This document shows, piece by piece, positions 8,712 to 16,421 of a DNA stretch of 64,000 nucleotides. Location of the stretch: assembly GCF_011752995.1 (NCBI RefSeq), contig NZ_VWWL01000014.1, positions 62,001 through 126,000 of the forward strand, in the 5' to 3' direction. Origin of the DNA: Burkholderia sp. Ax-1724. GTDB lineage: Bacteria; Pseudomonadota; Gammaproteobacteria; Burkholderiales; Burkholderiaceae. Positions within the stretch are counted from its first letter, which is position 1; each line of letters opens with the position of its first letter. The notes beneath the pieces were generated by a model. It worked only from the letters and a program-made list of their open reading frames with translations. It searched no databases and was not told the origin of the DNA. A program made the position numbers and the translations under genes.

Positions 8712-9080
8712 ATGAATGCGCATACCGATCTGATCGACCGCTATTTCGATACCTGGAACGAGACCGATGGCACACGCCGCCGCGAACTGATCGCCGCGAC
8801 GTGGAGCGCCGATGCCGACTATCGCGACCCGCTGCTCGCCGGCGCCGGGCACGACGGTATCGACGCGATGATCCGCGCGGTGCACGAGCGTTTTCCGCAT
8901 CACACGTTTCGCCGCACGACCGACGTCGACGGCTTCGCGAACCGGCTGCGTTTCTCGTGGGCGCTGACGACGCCGGCGGGCGAAGCGATCGTCAAGGGTT
9001 CCGACTTCGGCGTGGTGGATGCGCACGGTCGCCTGCTGGCGGTCACGGGCTTCCTCGACGAAGCTCCGGGCGCCGCCTGA
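8712..9080 (+). CDS. NTF2-like / SnoaL-fold protein
   Basis: This 122-residue single-domain protein begins LIDRYFDTWNETDGTRRRELIAATW and contains YRDPLLAGAGHDGIDAMI, the pattern of small NTF2-like (SnoaL-type) proteins. These form a cone-shaped pocket used as isomerase, hydrolase or ligand binder. The ATG at 8712 follows an AAGGAG site. It is followed by two small same-strand genes at 9129 and 9595. The roughly 290 bp upstream contain no gene. No substrate can be assigned. Confidence 0.8.
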   Translation: MNAHTDLIDRYFDTWNETDGTRRRELIAATWSADADYRDPLLAGAGHDGIDAMIRAVHERFPHHTFRRTTDVDGFANRLRFSWALTTPAGEAIVKGSDFGVVDAHGRLLAVTGFLDEAPGAA

Positions 9081-9128
9081 CGCTGCCGATAGATAGTCCA
9101 ACCAGCCGCATTTTTCACGGAGACGATC

Positions 9129-9422
9129 ATGCGCGAGTCCGTAGCCGCCATGTCTGTCACGGTCGACCACGCGTTCGCGCGCGTGTCGGGTGCCGCTGAC
9201 GCGCTATCAGGCGCGATCGCCGGCTTTGCGCTGCTCGCCGGCGCGCGGGCGTTCACGTTCATCGCATTGCTCGGCTGGCGCGAACCGGTGCTGAGTGGAG
9301 CGGGGCTCGTGCTGCTGGCGATGGTCGGGTGGCTGCGTTGGCAGTGCGGCGCAAGCGCGGCTGTGCGTACTACGCAAGGCGGCGGTTGGATGAGGCCGGA
9401 TGAGCGACAAGCATGCCGGTGA
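9129..9422 (+). CDS. Small hypothetical membrane protein
   Basis: The 97-residue product starts at an ATG preceded by CGGAGAC and has two likely membrane spans, around residues 28-48 and 54-70 (GAIAGFALLAGARAFTFIAL, VLSGAGLVLLAMVGW). The C-terminal 25 residues are polar. It sits between the NTF2-like and FucU-like genes on the same strand, 48 bp after the former. I do not recognise a family. The good start site and hydrophobic pattern argue for a real gene, but there is no independent support. Confidence 0.5.
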   Translation: MRESVAAMSVTVDHAFARVSGAADALSGAIAGFALLAGARAFTFIALLGWREPVLSGAGLVLLAMVGWLRWQCGASAAVRTTQGGGWMRPDERQACR

Positions 9423-9594
9423 CGGCGTACCCGATGCGCGCACTCGCGGGCGGCCACACCGCACGGGAGTGGCCGGCATGGCTTGCTACAATCGATCGTC
9501 GCCGCGCGGGGAAAGCCCGTGCGGAAAACATCGCGCGCCAGCCCGAACCGCAAGCCATCAACCGCTGCCATCAACCGCACCACAAGGAGATACC

Positions 9595-10056
9595 GTGCTG
9601 AAGAATCTGGACCCGCTGCTGAACGCCGACATACTGCATGCGCTGCGCTCGATGGGCCACGGCGACGAGCTCGTCATTTGCGACGCGAACTTTCCGGCCG
9701 GGTCGGTCGCGTGCGATACCGTGCTCGGCAGGCCATTGCGTCTCGACGGCGTGAGTTCGCCGCGCGCGATTCGCGCGGTGTTGTCGGTGCTGCCGCTCGA
9801 CACCTTTGTCGATCATCCCGCGTCGCGCATGGAAGTCGTCGGCGAGCCGCACACGATCCCCGCGGTGCAGCGCGAAGCGCAGGCCGAGGTCAACACGGCG
9901 GAAGGGCGCGAGGTGCCGTTCGCGTCGATCGAACGGTTTGCGTTTTACGAGCGGGCGCGCGAGGCCTATTGCGTGATCGCAACCGGCGAGGCGCGCGGCT
10001 ATGGCTGCTTCGTGTTCACGAAGGGCGTGCTGCTCGCGCCGGACGCGGCGGGATGA
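9595..10056 (+). CDS. RbsD/FucU-family sugar mutarotase-like protein
   Basis: The 153-residue protein belongs to the RbsD/FucU family, which interconverts the anomers of free sugars such as fucose or ribose. Recognisable elements are the N-terminal LDPLLNADILHALRSMGHGDELVICDANFPA, with its family histidine, and the C-terminal EAYCVIATGEARGYGCFVFTKGV. Translation starts at GTG 9595 after a clear AAGGAGA site. No fucose or ribose catabolic gene is adjacent, so the sugar is unknown; FucU is the closer branch by the YxCFVFTKGV ending. Confidence 0.85.
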   Translation: MLKNLDPLLNADILHALRSMGHGDELVICDANFPAGSVACDTVLGRPLRLDGVSSPRAIRAVLSVLPLDTFVDHPASRMEVVGEPHTIPAVQREAQAEVNTAEGREVPFASIERFAFYERAREAYCVIATGEARGYGCFVFTKGVLLAPDAAG

Positions 10057-10239
10057 AGCCGGCGGATTGCCTGGGTCCGGATGGCCATCGGGTCGAGATC
10101 GTCACCTATTCGTGAAGGCGAGCGCGCGGCCCCATCGGGCACTTGGAAAAGGCGGTCGTTGCACATATGCTCAGGGGCGAGGCCGGGAACTGCGGCAGCC
10201 CATTCGGGTCTGCTGCTTATTCAATTACAGGAGCCCCCT

Positions 10240-10674
10240 ATGTCGCGTCCCGTCGATTACGGCATCATCTTCATCGCCCGTCTTGCCCTTTCCGTGCTGT
10301 TCCTGTGGAGCGGGGCGATGAAGCTGCTGGGCTATGCGGGCTTTGTCGGCTACCTGCATTCGAAAGGCGTGCCGTTCGTGCAGATCGCCGCGCCCATTGC
10401 GACGGCGGTCGAAGTGCTCGGCGGCCTGCTGCTCGTCGTTGGTTTCAAGATCCGGCCGCTCGCGCTGTTCATGGCCGCGTACACGATCGTCACCGCGGTG
10501 CTCGGCCACGATTTCTGGAACGTCACCGATCCGGCAGTGCAACACGACATGGTGATCCACTTCTGGAAGAACATCGGTATCGCGGGCGGCTTCCTGCTGC
10601 TGTTCGTGACCGGCGCGGGGCGGATGAGCATCGATGGGGCGCGCGCTCCACGCGGCGGGCTCGGCGGGCTTTGA
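10240..10674 (+). CDS. DoxX-family membrane protein
   Basis: This 144-residue inner membrane protein has four membrane spans and the DoxX pattern: IARLALSVLFLWSGAMKLLGYAGFVGYL, VEVLGGLLLVVGFKIRPLAL, then a histidine-containing loop with HDFWNV and a last span GIAGGFLLLFVTGAG. DoxX relatives have been linked to quinone-dependent oxidation and redox protection, but the function of this branch is not settled. The ATG at 10240 follows CAGGAG. It is 184 bp after the FucU-like gene and may have its own promoter. Confidence 0.88.
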   Translation: MSRPVDYGIIFIARLALSVLFLWSGAMKLLGYAGFVGYLHSKGVPFVQIAAPIATAVEVLGGLLLVVGFKIRPLALFMAAYTIVTAVLGHDFWNVTDPAVQHDMVIHFWKNIGIAGGFLLLFVTGAGRMSIDGARAPRGGLGGL

Positions 10675-10766
10675 GGCAGCGCCATCGGCAACCGGCGCGG
10701 CACGTTTCGACACGGCACGCATTCCGTAGCACGCGCCTCATTCCGCGGCTATCAAGGGAGCACATC

Positions 10767-11039
10767 ATGATTCAGAACTTCGAGCAGATGATTGGCGGCA
10801 AGCTCACGCAATTGTGCGCGAGCCTGGGCGAAGGGCCGACGCCGCATCGCGTGATCATCAGCTTCGCCGATTCGGCGAAGACGCTGGTGGTTCTGGATGC
10901 ATCGGGATTCATCGGCACGCTGAAGGCGGGAATCGCCGAGCCGGAAAAGCTGATTGCCGATGCGATCGCCAAGGCGCGCAACGAAGGCTTGATCGAACGC
11001 GCGGTCGACACCGGCACGATTCAGGAGGGGGCGCTTTAG
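10767..11039 (+). CDS. Hypothetical 90-residue protein
   Basis: The product begins MIQNFEQMIGGKLTQLCASL and contains a predicted beta-rich middle (HRVIISFADSAKTLVVLDAS) and an alpha-helical end. There is no signal peptide or membrane span. A start at ATG 10767 is supported by an AAGGGAG site. It follows the doxX-like gene by 92 bp and is closed by a strong terminator, so it is the last gene of this small group. I do not recognise a family. Confidence 0.65.
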   Translation: MIQNFEQMIGGKLTQLCASLGEGPTPHRVIISFADSAKTLVVLDASGFIGTLKAGIAEPEKLIADAIAKARNEGLIERAVDTGTIQEGAL

Positions 11040-11120
11040 GCGATGCTGGCGGTGCGGCGGCGCGCGTTGCTCAGGTGGTTGCTCACGTATCGGTTCAGGC
11101 GGTCACGCCTGCATGTCAAA

Positions 11121-11161
11121 AAACCCCCGCGCTGCGTTGTGCAGCGCGGGGGTTTGTTTTT
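11121..11161. terminator. Strong bidirectional terminator
   Basis: A perfect 15-bp stem (11121-11135 with 11141-11155, starting AAACCCCCGCGCTGC) has a 5-base loop, T residues on the right and, read on the other strand, a T run on the left. It separates the plus-strand small gene from the convergent MFS exporter gene and can serve both. Confidence 0.9.
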
Positions 11162-11206
11162 CATCAACGCGATTCGTTCGCTTTGTCCGATTCGTTCACC
11201 TTTTGC

Positions 11207-12694
11207 TTACCCTTCGCTCATCCGTCGCGTGCGAGCTTCGCGCACGGTCTGTGCCGCCGCATGCGGCTCCGGATGCACGAGGCATGCGAGTATCCCGCCC
11301 AGCGCCAGCAGCGCTACCGAGAGGGCAGTCGCCATCTGCATCCCGAGGACGATCTGGGTCGCGGCCGCGCCGCCCGCGAGCGCACCGAAGGCGGCCACGC
11401 CCACCGCGCCACCGGCCTGTCGCGCCGTGTTCAGGACCGCCGACGCCGTGCCCGCGCGTTTCGCTTCGGTCGATGCGAGCACGGCGGTGGTCATCGCCGG
11501 CACCGCGAGTCCCATGCCCGACGGAATCAGCAGGAACGGCACCAGCAGGCCGGCGAGCGGCGTGGTGGCATCGACGAAATGAAGCAGGCCGTAGCCGAGG
11601 CCGGCCGTAATCGCGCCGAGAATCATCGGCACGCGCACGCCGAAGCGCCCGACCACCCAGCCGCTCGCCACGTTCGAAATCAGGAAGCCCCCCGTCAGCG
11701 GCAGGAACGCGAGTCCCGCCTGCAACGGCGTGTAAGCGCGCACGCGTTGCAGATAAAGGCTCAGCACGAACACCATCCCGTAGTACGTGAAGTTTACGCA
11801 GATGCCGAACAGCACCGCCGCGCTGAACGTGCGCTTGCCGAATAGCGACAGCGGCAGCATCGGGTTCGCGACGCGCCGCTCGACGAACACGAAGGCGCCC
11901 GCCGCGACGAGTGCGAGAACGAAGCCGCCGGCCACGATCGGGTGAGCGAGGCCGAGCGGCCGCCATTCGATCACGGCGGCGACGAACGCGGTCAGCGCGA
12001 CGATCGCGAGACACTGGCCGCCGAGGTCGACACCGCGCGGCGCGGCGTTGGTGTTAGCGCTGCCGCCGACCGCGGTCCGCGCTTCAGGTGGCGTGGCGGC
12101 ACGCGTGGCTTGCGGACGCGGTATCCAGCGCAGCGTCGCGAGCAGGCCCGCCGCGCAGATCGGCAGATTGACGAGGAAAATGCTGCGCCAGCCGAACGCG
12201 GCGATCAGCAAACCGCCCGCAACCGGCCCCGCCGCAATCGAAATCGCGCCGGACGCGGTCCACAGGCCGACCGCGCGTGCTCGCAGCCTGGGGTCGTGTC
12301 CGTACGACTGATTGAGCAACGCGAGGGAATTCGGCAGCATCGCGGCGGCGCCGATGCCTTGCAGGGCGCGCGCGCCGACCAGCATGGTTGCGTCGAGCGC
12401 AAGCCCGCAGGCGAGCGATGCGAGCGCGAACAGCACGATTCCGGCCGCGTACATGCGTCGCGCGCCGAAGCGGTCGCCGAGCGCGCCCGCCGACAGCATC
12501 AGCACCGCGAACGCGAGCGTATAGGCATCGACGACCCATTGCAGGCCCGCGACATTCGCCTGCAGGTCCGCACCGATGCGCGGCAGCGCGATATTGACGA
12601 TGGTCACGTCGAGCTGCGTGACGACGAAGCCGACGCTGACCGTCGCGAGAACGCGGCCAGGAGCGGGCGAGAGGGGACGGGTACTTGAGTTCAT
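11207..12694 (-). CDS. MFS drug exporter, DHA2 (EmrB/QacA) family
   Basis: This 495-residue permease starts with the DHA2 motif in its first helix (VVTQLDVTIVNIALPRIGADL) and continues with WVVDAYTLAFAVLMLSAGALGDRFGARRMY, the conserved loop between helices 2 and 3. About 14 spans are visible, as usual for this family. Members expel cationic or amphipathic drugs by proton antiport. It has no adaptor or outer membrane partner beside it. A response regulator gene diverges from it 298 bp away, so regulation by that protein is possible but unproven. Confidence 0.9.
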   Translation of the reverse strand: MNSSTRPLSPAPGRVLATVSVGFVVTQLDVTIVNIALPRIGADLQANVAGLQWVVDAYTLAFAVLMLSAGALGDRFGARRMYAAGIVLFALASLACGLALDATMLVGARALQGIGAAAMLPNSLALLNQSYGHDPRLRARAVGLWTASGAISIAAGPVAGGLLIAAFGWRSIFLVNLPICAAGLLATLRWIPRPQATRAATPPEARTAVGGSANTNAAPRGVDLGGQCLAIVALTAFVAAVIEWRPLGLAHPIVAGGFVLALVAAGAFVFVERRVANPMLPLSLFGKRTFSAAVLFGICVNFTYYGMVFVLSLYLQRVRAYTPLQAGLAFLPLTGGFLISNVASGWVVGRFGVRVPMILGAITAGLGYGLLHFVDATTPLAGLLVPFLLIPSGMGLAVPAMTTAVLASTEAKRAGTASAVLNTARQAGGAVGVAAFGALAGGAAATQIVLGMQMATALSVALLALGGILACLVHPEPHAAAQTVREARTRRMSEG

Positions 12695-12918
12695 GGCTGC
12701 ATCGTAAGCCAGATGTGGCGCGCCATGCTTCGGCGCGGCGTGAAGTATGGATGCGGTGGTTGCCGTGGGCGGCTTAGGCGACTGAAACCGGTGCGGCTTT
12801 GCGCGATGAAAGCTGGCCTTCTCCGGACGCGTTTAATCAGACTGACCGGCTCGATTGAAAGCCGCCGCAACGGCTTTTTCATGGAGATCGACGCAACCGT
12901 GCCGCGGCAGACGCAAAT

Positions 12919-12932
12919 TAGGAGTGCTCCTA
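12919..12932. promoter_or_regulatory. Short dyad upstream of the response regulator gene
   Basis: TAGGAG-TG-CTCCTA is a 6-2-6 perfect dyad located 60 bases before the response regulator start, in the space shared with the divergent MFS gene. It could be an operator, or it could be chance in GC-rich DNA; nothing else supports it. Confidence 0.25.
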
Positions 12933-12992
12933 TGGGAGCGAAGGCGGCCACGTCCGAGAATGGTTCGAGTTCGCTTCTCGGGAGTCCATTTC

Positions 12993-13760
12993 ATGCGCGT
13001 CGCCGTTTTTCAGCACGACCCGGTCGTGCGCGAGTTGATCGAGCGGGTTCTCGCAAGCTCCGGTTACTTCTGCACGGTATATCGCGACAACCTTGGTATC
13101 TCGAAGGCGCTCACCCGTTCCACGGTGGATCTGCTGGTGCTCGACTGGCAGGGCACACGGCCTTTCGGCGCGGAGCTGCTGCACTCGGTGCGCAAAGCCG
13201 CCGGCGAGCGCGTGCCGATCATGTTCGTGTCGCGCGACGCATCGGAGCAAAGCATGGTGCGCGCGCTTGTCGACGGCGCGGACGACTACGTCACGTTGCC
13301 GTTACGTCCTGAGGAATTTCGCGCGCGCGTCGCGGCGCTGGTGCGGCGCGTTTATCCCGAGCGCCGTCGTGCGGCGGCGAGCTTCGAGCGCGGTCCTTAC
13401 CGCTTCGACACCGTCGGCAAGCAGGTCATGCTGCGTGGCAAGCGGGTGCCGCTGTCACCCACGCAGTTCGACCTCGCCGCGCTGTTCTTCTCCAACATCG
13501 GCTGGGTGATGTCGCGCGACCATATCTACGCAATAGTCTGGGGCCGCGAACTGAACGATCTGACTCGCACGATCGATAGCCACGTGTCGCGGCTGCGTCA
13601 GTTGCTCGAGATCGAGCGGCGCAATGGTTTTAGCTTGCAGCCCGTGTATCGCAGCGGTTATCGGCTGATGGGTGTGCGCGAGGAGGTGGCCAGCGCCGAA
13701 GTGGCGGGCGAGGTCGCGCGCACGGCGGCATTCGCGCTGGCGCTGGTCGAAGCGGTTTGA
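12993..13760 (+). CDS. OmpR-type response regulator with a degenerate receiver domain
   Basis: The 255-residue protein has a receiver domain (about 1-118) and a winged-helix DNA-binding domain (about 130-230, with LSPTQFDLAALFF and IDSHVSRLRQLLE). The phosphorylatable aspartate is present (D51 in LVLDWQG). The acidic pair near the N-terminus is reduced to one residue (Q7-H8-D9), and the conserved lysine is replaced by leucine (L102 in DDYVTLPLRP). Phosphorylation signalling may therefore be altered or lost. No sensor kinase gene is adjacent. The start at ATG 12993 follows GGGAG. Its targets are unknown. Confidence 0.85.
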   Translation: MRVAVFQHDPVVRELIERVLASSGYFCTVYRDNLGISKALTRSTVDLLVLDWQGTRPFGAELLHSVRKAAGERVPIMFVSRDASEQSMVRALVDGADDYVTLPLRPEEFRARVAALVRRVYPERRRAAASFERGPYRFDTVGKQVMLRGKRVPLSPTQFDLAALFFSNIGWVMSRDHIYAIVWGRELNDLTRTIDSHVSRLRQLLEIERRNGFSLQPVYRSGYRLMGVREEVASAEVAGEVARTAAFALALVEAV

Positions 13761-14106
13761 GGGTTTGGCTTCAAATGGCGGCTCGTATGCGGCGGGGTAG
13801 TTCGTGCTGAAATTCGCGTCTGACCTTGCCGTGGCTTCTGCGAAAGCGGTGGTCCGGCTTGGCCAAGCCTAGCCTGAGCCGTGCGTCGACGCGACGCGTC
13901 GATCGCGCGGGAGGTCACCGGTGCCCACGGCGCCTTGATCGACCTATCGCCGTGACGAACGACTCGCTGCTGGGCTTCGCGAGTTTGCCGGGCGGCGCGC
14001 GGTTCTATAATCGGCCGAATATGCAAACTGCTTCGGCCGTGCCGGCGCAGCGACTCGCGAACGCGTCCTGAACGCATTCAACGAGGTACGGACCAACGGA
14101 ACCCGC
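13761..14106. other. Gene-free stretch with two perfect palindromes
   Basis: No convincing gene is seen between the response regulator and the AraC regulator. Two perfect palindromes lie close together: GGCTTGGCCAAGCC (13856-13869) and TCGACGCG-A-CGCGTCGA (13886-13902). They could be binding sites for a dimeric regulator, but the region is GC-rich and such palindromes can arise by chance. Confidence 0.35.
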
Positions 14107-14877
14107 ATGATCGACACGCTGGCTTATTCGCTCGAACCGGACGACACGATCTTGTCCGGCATGCTGTCGCACTTCAGATTGCTCGAGCCGGTGTTCGATG
14201 CGATGCCGGACGTCGTTTTCTTCGTGAAGGACGCCGCGGCGCGTTACACGCTCGTCAACCGCACGCTTGCCTCGCGCTGCGGCTTCAAGGAGAAGGCCGC
14301 GCTGCTCGGCAAGACTGCCGAGGACGTATTCCCGCGCCGCTTCGGGCGCGTCTATACCGCGCAGGACAAGGCGATTATCGACGTTGGCGCCCAGATGCTC
14401 GACCAGCTCGAATTGCCTCTGTACCCGGGGCGGACGCCGGGCTGGTGCCTGACCTGCAAGCAGCCGCTGCGCGACGCCACCGGCAAGGTTGTCGGGCTCG
14501 CCGGCATTTCGCGCGATCTGAAGACCGGCGAAAGCAGCCATCCGGCCTACAGCCGCCTTGCCGCGGTCGTGCAGTCGATCCAGGAAAACTACGTACAGCC
14601 GCTGAATCTGAAGCAACTGGCGGCGCTGGCCAATATGTCGGTCGCGCAACTGGAGCGCTATTTTCACAAGGTGTTTCATCTGACGCCACGCCAGGTGTTG
14701 CTGAAGACGCGGCTCGACGCGGCGACCGCGCTGCTGGTGTCGCACGACAAGGTTACGGACGTCGCCGCGCGTTGCGGCTACACCGATCACAGCGCGTTCA
14801 CGCGGCAATTCAAGGCGACGGTCGGCGTCACGCCGACCGAATACCGGATGTTGCTGCACGGCACGCTGCGCGGCTGA
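14107..14877 (+). CDS. PAS-domain AraC-family transcription regulator
   Basis: This 256-residue protein joins an N-terminal PAS sensor domain (about 25-140: VFDAMPDVVFFVKDAAARYTLVNRTLASRCGF) to a C-terminal AraC DNA-binding domain (about 160-250). The latter carries the two helix-turn-helix units LKQLAALANMSVAQLERYFHKVF and VTDVAARCGYTDHSAFTRQFKATVG. The PAS domain should sense a small molecule or redox state, replacing the usual sugar-binding arm. The next gene starts 17 bp downstream and may be co-transcribed. Targets are unknown. Confidence 0.88.
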   Translation: MIDTLAYSLEPDDTILSGMLSHFRLLEPVFDAMPDVVFFVKDAAARYTLVNRTLASRCGFKEKAALLGKTAEDVFPRRFGRVYTAQDKAIIDVGAQMLDQLELPLYPGRTPGWCLTCKQPLRDATGKVVGLAGISRDLKTGESSHPAYSRLAAVVQSIQENYVQPLNLKQLAALANMSVAQLERYFHKVFHLTPRQVLLKTRLDAATALLVSHDKVTDVAARCGYTDHSAFTRQFKATVGVTPTEYRMLLHGTLRG

Positions 14878-14893
14878 ACCGCGCCTCACGCCC

Positions 14894-15223
14894 ATGGCCC
14901 GTCGCGGACACCACTATTACGTGTACGTCGTCGCGCTCGACGACACCGTCTGGAACGAGGCGCGCTTTCGCCGCGCGAATCCCGATTACCGGTTTGACAA
15001 GCCGTGCGTCTATGTCGGCATGACGGGGCTCGACCCCGATCTGCGTTTCGATCGCCACAAGGCCGGCATTCAGGCCAATCGCTACGTGCGCGATTACGGG
15101 CTGCGTCTGCTGCCCGAGTTGTACGAGGTGTTCAATCCGATGCCTTATCGCGGCGCGCAGGATATGGAGGTGGAACTGGCGATCGGGCTGCGCGAAGCGG
15201 GGTATGGGGTGTGGCAGGCTTGA
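14894..15223 (+). CDS. Small GIY-YIG-like protein
   Basis: The 109-residue product has the spacing of a GIY-YIG nuclease core: YYVYVVAL near the N-terminus, CVYVGMTGLDPDLRFDRHKAG about 20 residues later (VYVG in place of YIG, followed by arginine and histidine), and glutamates in LPELYEVFNP and QDMEVELAIG. This is motif matching by eye, so the assignment is tentative. GIY-YIG proteins are metal-dependent nucleases used in repair, restriction or mobile introns. The gene lies 17 bp after the AraC gene with no clear ribosome site, suggesting coupling. No mobile element is near. Confidence 0.6.
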   Translation: MARRGHHYYVYVVALDDTVWNEARFRRANPDYRFDKPCVYVGMTGLDPDLRFDRHKAGIQANRYVRDYGLRLLPELYEVFNPMPYRGAQDMEVELAIGLREAGYGVWQA

Positions 15224-15235
15224 GGGGCAAAATGG

Positions 15236-15271
15236 AAAAGGCCGCGTCGACGATAAACGTTGACGCGGCCT
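15236..15271 (-). terminator. Terminator of the small gene at 15303-15557
   Basis: A perfect 9-bp stem, GGCCGCGTC (15240-15248) with GACGCGGCC (15262-15270), is followed on the minus strand by TTTT. It lies just beyond the stop of the minus-strand gene and between convergent genes. Confidence 0.7.
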
Positions 15272-15302
15272 CAAATGGATTGCGACGCCTCGCGCGCTGT
15301 TG

Positions 15303-15557
15303 TTACTTGACCCCGAGCCCTCGCAAAACCGCATTGCCCTCGGGCGTCAGGCGGATGTGTGCGGCGCCGGCGTCGTTCGCAATCGTTTCGACGAGACCGG
15401 CTTCGTAAAGCTGCGGAATTTCGGGTTTCGCGGATGCGTCGATCGGTGCGTGCAACAGCAGCAGCAACGTTGCCAGTTCATGGTGACTCAGCAGACGGCG
15501 CAGGATGGTAGGCCGTTTGGCCGGTGTTTCGTTGATGTTCGGTTCGGGCTGGTTCAT
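15303..15557 (-). CDS. Small hypothetical protein, possibly winged-helix
   Basis: The 84-residue product starts at ATG 15557, preceded by GAGGTG, and reads MNQPEPNINETPAKRP followed by a helical segment (LRRLLSHHELATLLLLLHAP) and LYEAGLVETIAND...IRLTPEGNAVLRGLGV. The ending resembles the wing and last helix of small winged-helix regulators. I do not recognise a named family. A terminator follows it. It could act as a regulator, but its target is unknown. Confidence 0.65.
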   Translation of the reverse strand: MNQPEPNINETPAKRPTILRRLLSHHELATLLLLLHAPIDASAKPEIPQLYEAGLVETIANDAGAAHIRLTPEGNAVLRGLGVK

Positions 15558-15722
15558 GGAGCGCACCTCGTGCTGGATCATGTCCGGGGGATCATGATGA
15601 CGAAGTCTTAAACGATTCTTAAGACACCATTGTCCTGTAACACCGTGACATGAACGTTGCAATAAAGCGAATTCCGGCGCCCGGAACTTCCTGTGCGCAC
15701 CGCGCAAACCGCCCGTCAACCC

Positions 15723-16055
15723 TTATGGGGCGCAGGTCTTGCCCGCCGCTTCGAGCCACAGATTGCTGACGTGACGCTTGCCCGCATAGAAACGGTAAGT
15801 CGTCGCGCCGTTGTCGCTGCGTACCTTGATGATGTTCGAGTCGCCGAAATCGAGCATCTGACCCTGCGGAATCTCCGTCGACTTGAATGCGGCGTTGTGA
15901 TGGTTAGCGATCTGCGTCAGGCAGGAGACGACGTCGTCGACGGAGCGCTGTGTCGTGGTGTCCGTGACGGGCTCGCCGGCATCCGGATTTTTCTGGAAAT
16001 ACGCGCAAGCGCTGACGAGCAGCGGAAGGGACAGGGCGACGGCGAACTTCTTCAT
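15723..16055 (-). CDS. Hypothetical lipoprotein
   Basis: The 110-residue product has a short lipoprotein signal ending in LLVSAC (modified cysteine at residue 17) and then a small periplasmic domain with one further pair of cysteines (VVSCLTQ and the C-terminal GKTCAP), which could form a disulfide. Start ATG 16055 follows GGAGAG. No family is recognised. It stands alone between unrelated genes, so it probably has its own promoter. Confidence 0.75.
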   Translation of the reverse strand: MKKFAVALSLPLLVSACAYFQKNPDAGEPVTDTTTQRSVDDVVSCLTQIANHHNAAFKSTEIPQGQMLDFGDSNIIKVRSDNGATTYRFYAGKRHVSNLWLEAAGKTCAP

Positions 16056-16421
16056 ATCTCTCCAGGCGTTGATTCAGTGTTTCGGCTGGCGCACCGGCTG
16101 CCGCGCCGCGCGGAATGCACGGCGCACAGGCCAGGTCGCAAAACAGGCGCCATTATATCGAGGCGGCGAATGGGCTTCGGTTGGAGACGCACGCGGCGTG
16201 CCAGAGAACGGAGAGCTTGCCCGACAGAAGAGAAAAGAGAGAGGAGGTACAGCCAGCCGCCATCGCCGCGCGGGTGGAGGTGGCCCGAAAGCATCCATTT
16301 CGCAACGGATGCTTTCGGGCGGCCGACCGTTCAGTCAGTCACCTTCTTCGACCGAAGCACGCCCTGGCGGCGGCGCGGCAACCCGCGAGAACAACAGGCC
16401 CGCACCGCGCTTTCACCTGGC
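16056..16421. other. Gene-free stretch with a strong hairpin (16283-16320)
   Basis: No gene is seen between the lipoprotein start and the end of quiC. It contains a perfect 14-bp inverted repeat, GCCCGAAAGCATCC (16283-16296) and GGATGCTTTCGGGC (16307-16320), with a 10-base loop. There is no T run on either side, so it is either a weak terminator or mRNA-stabilising structure after quiC, or a protein-binding dyad. Confidence 0.55.
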
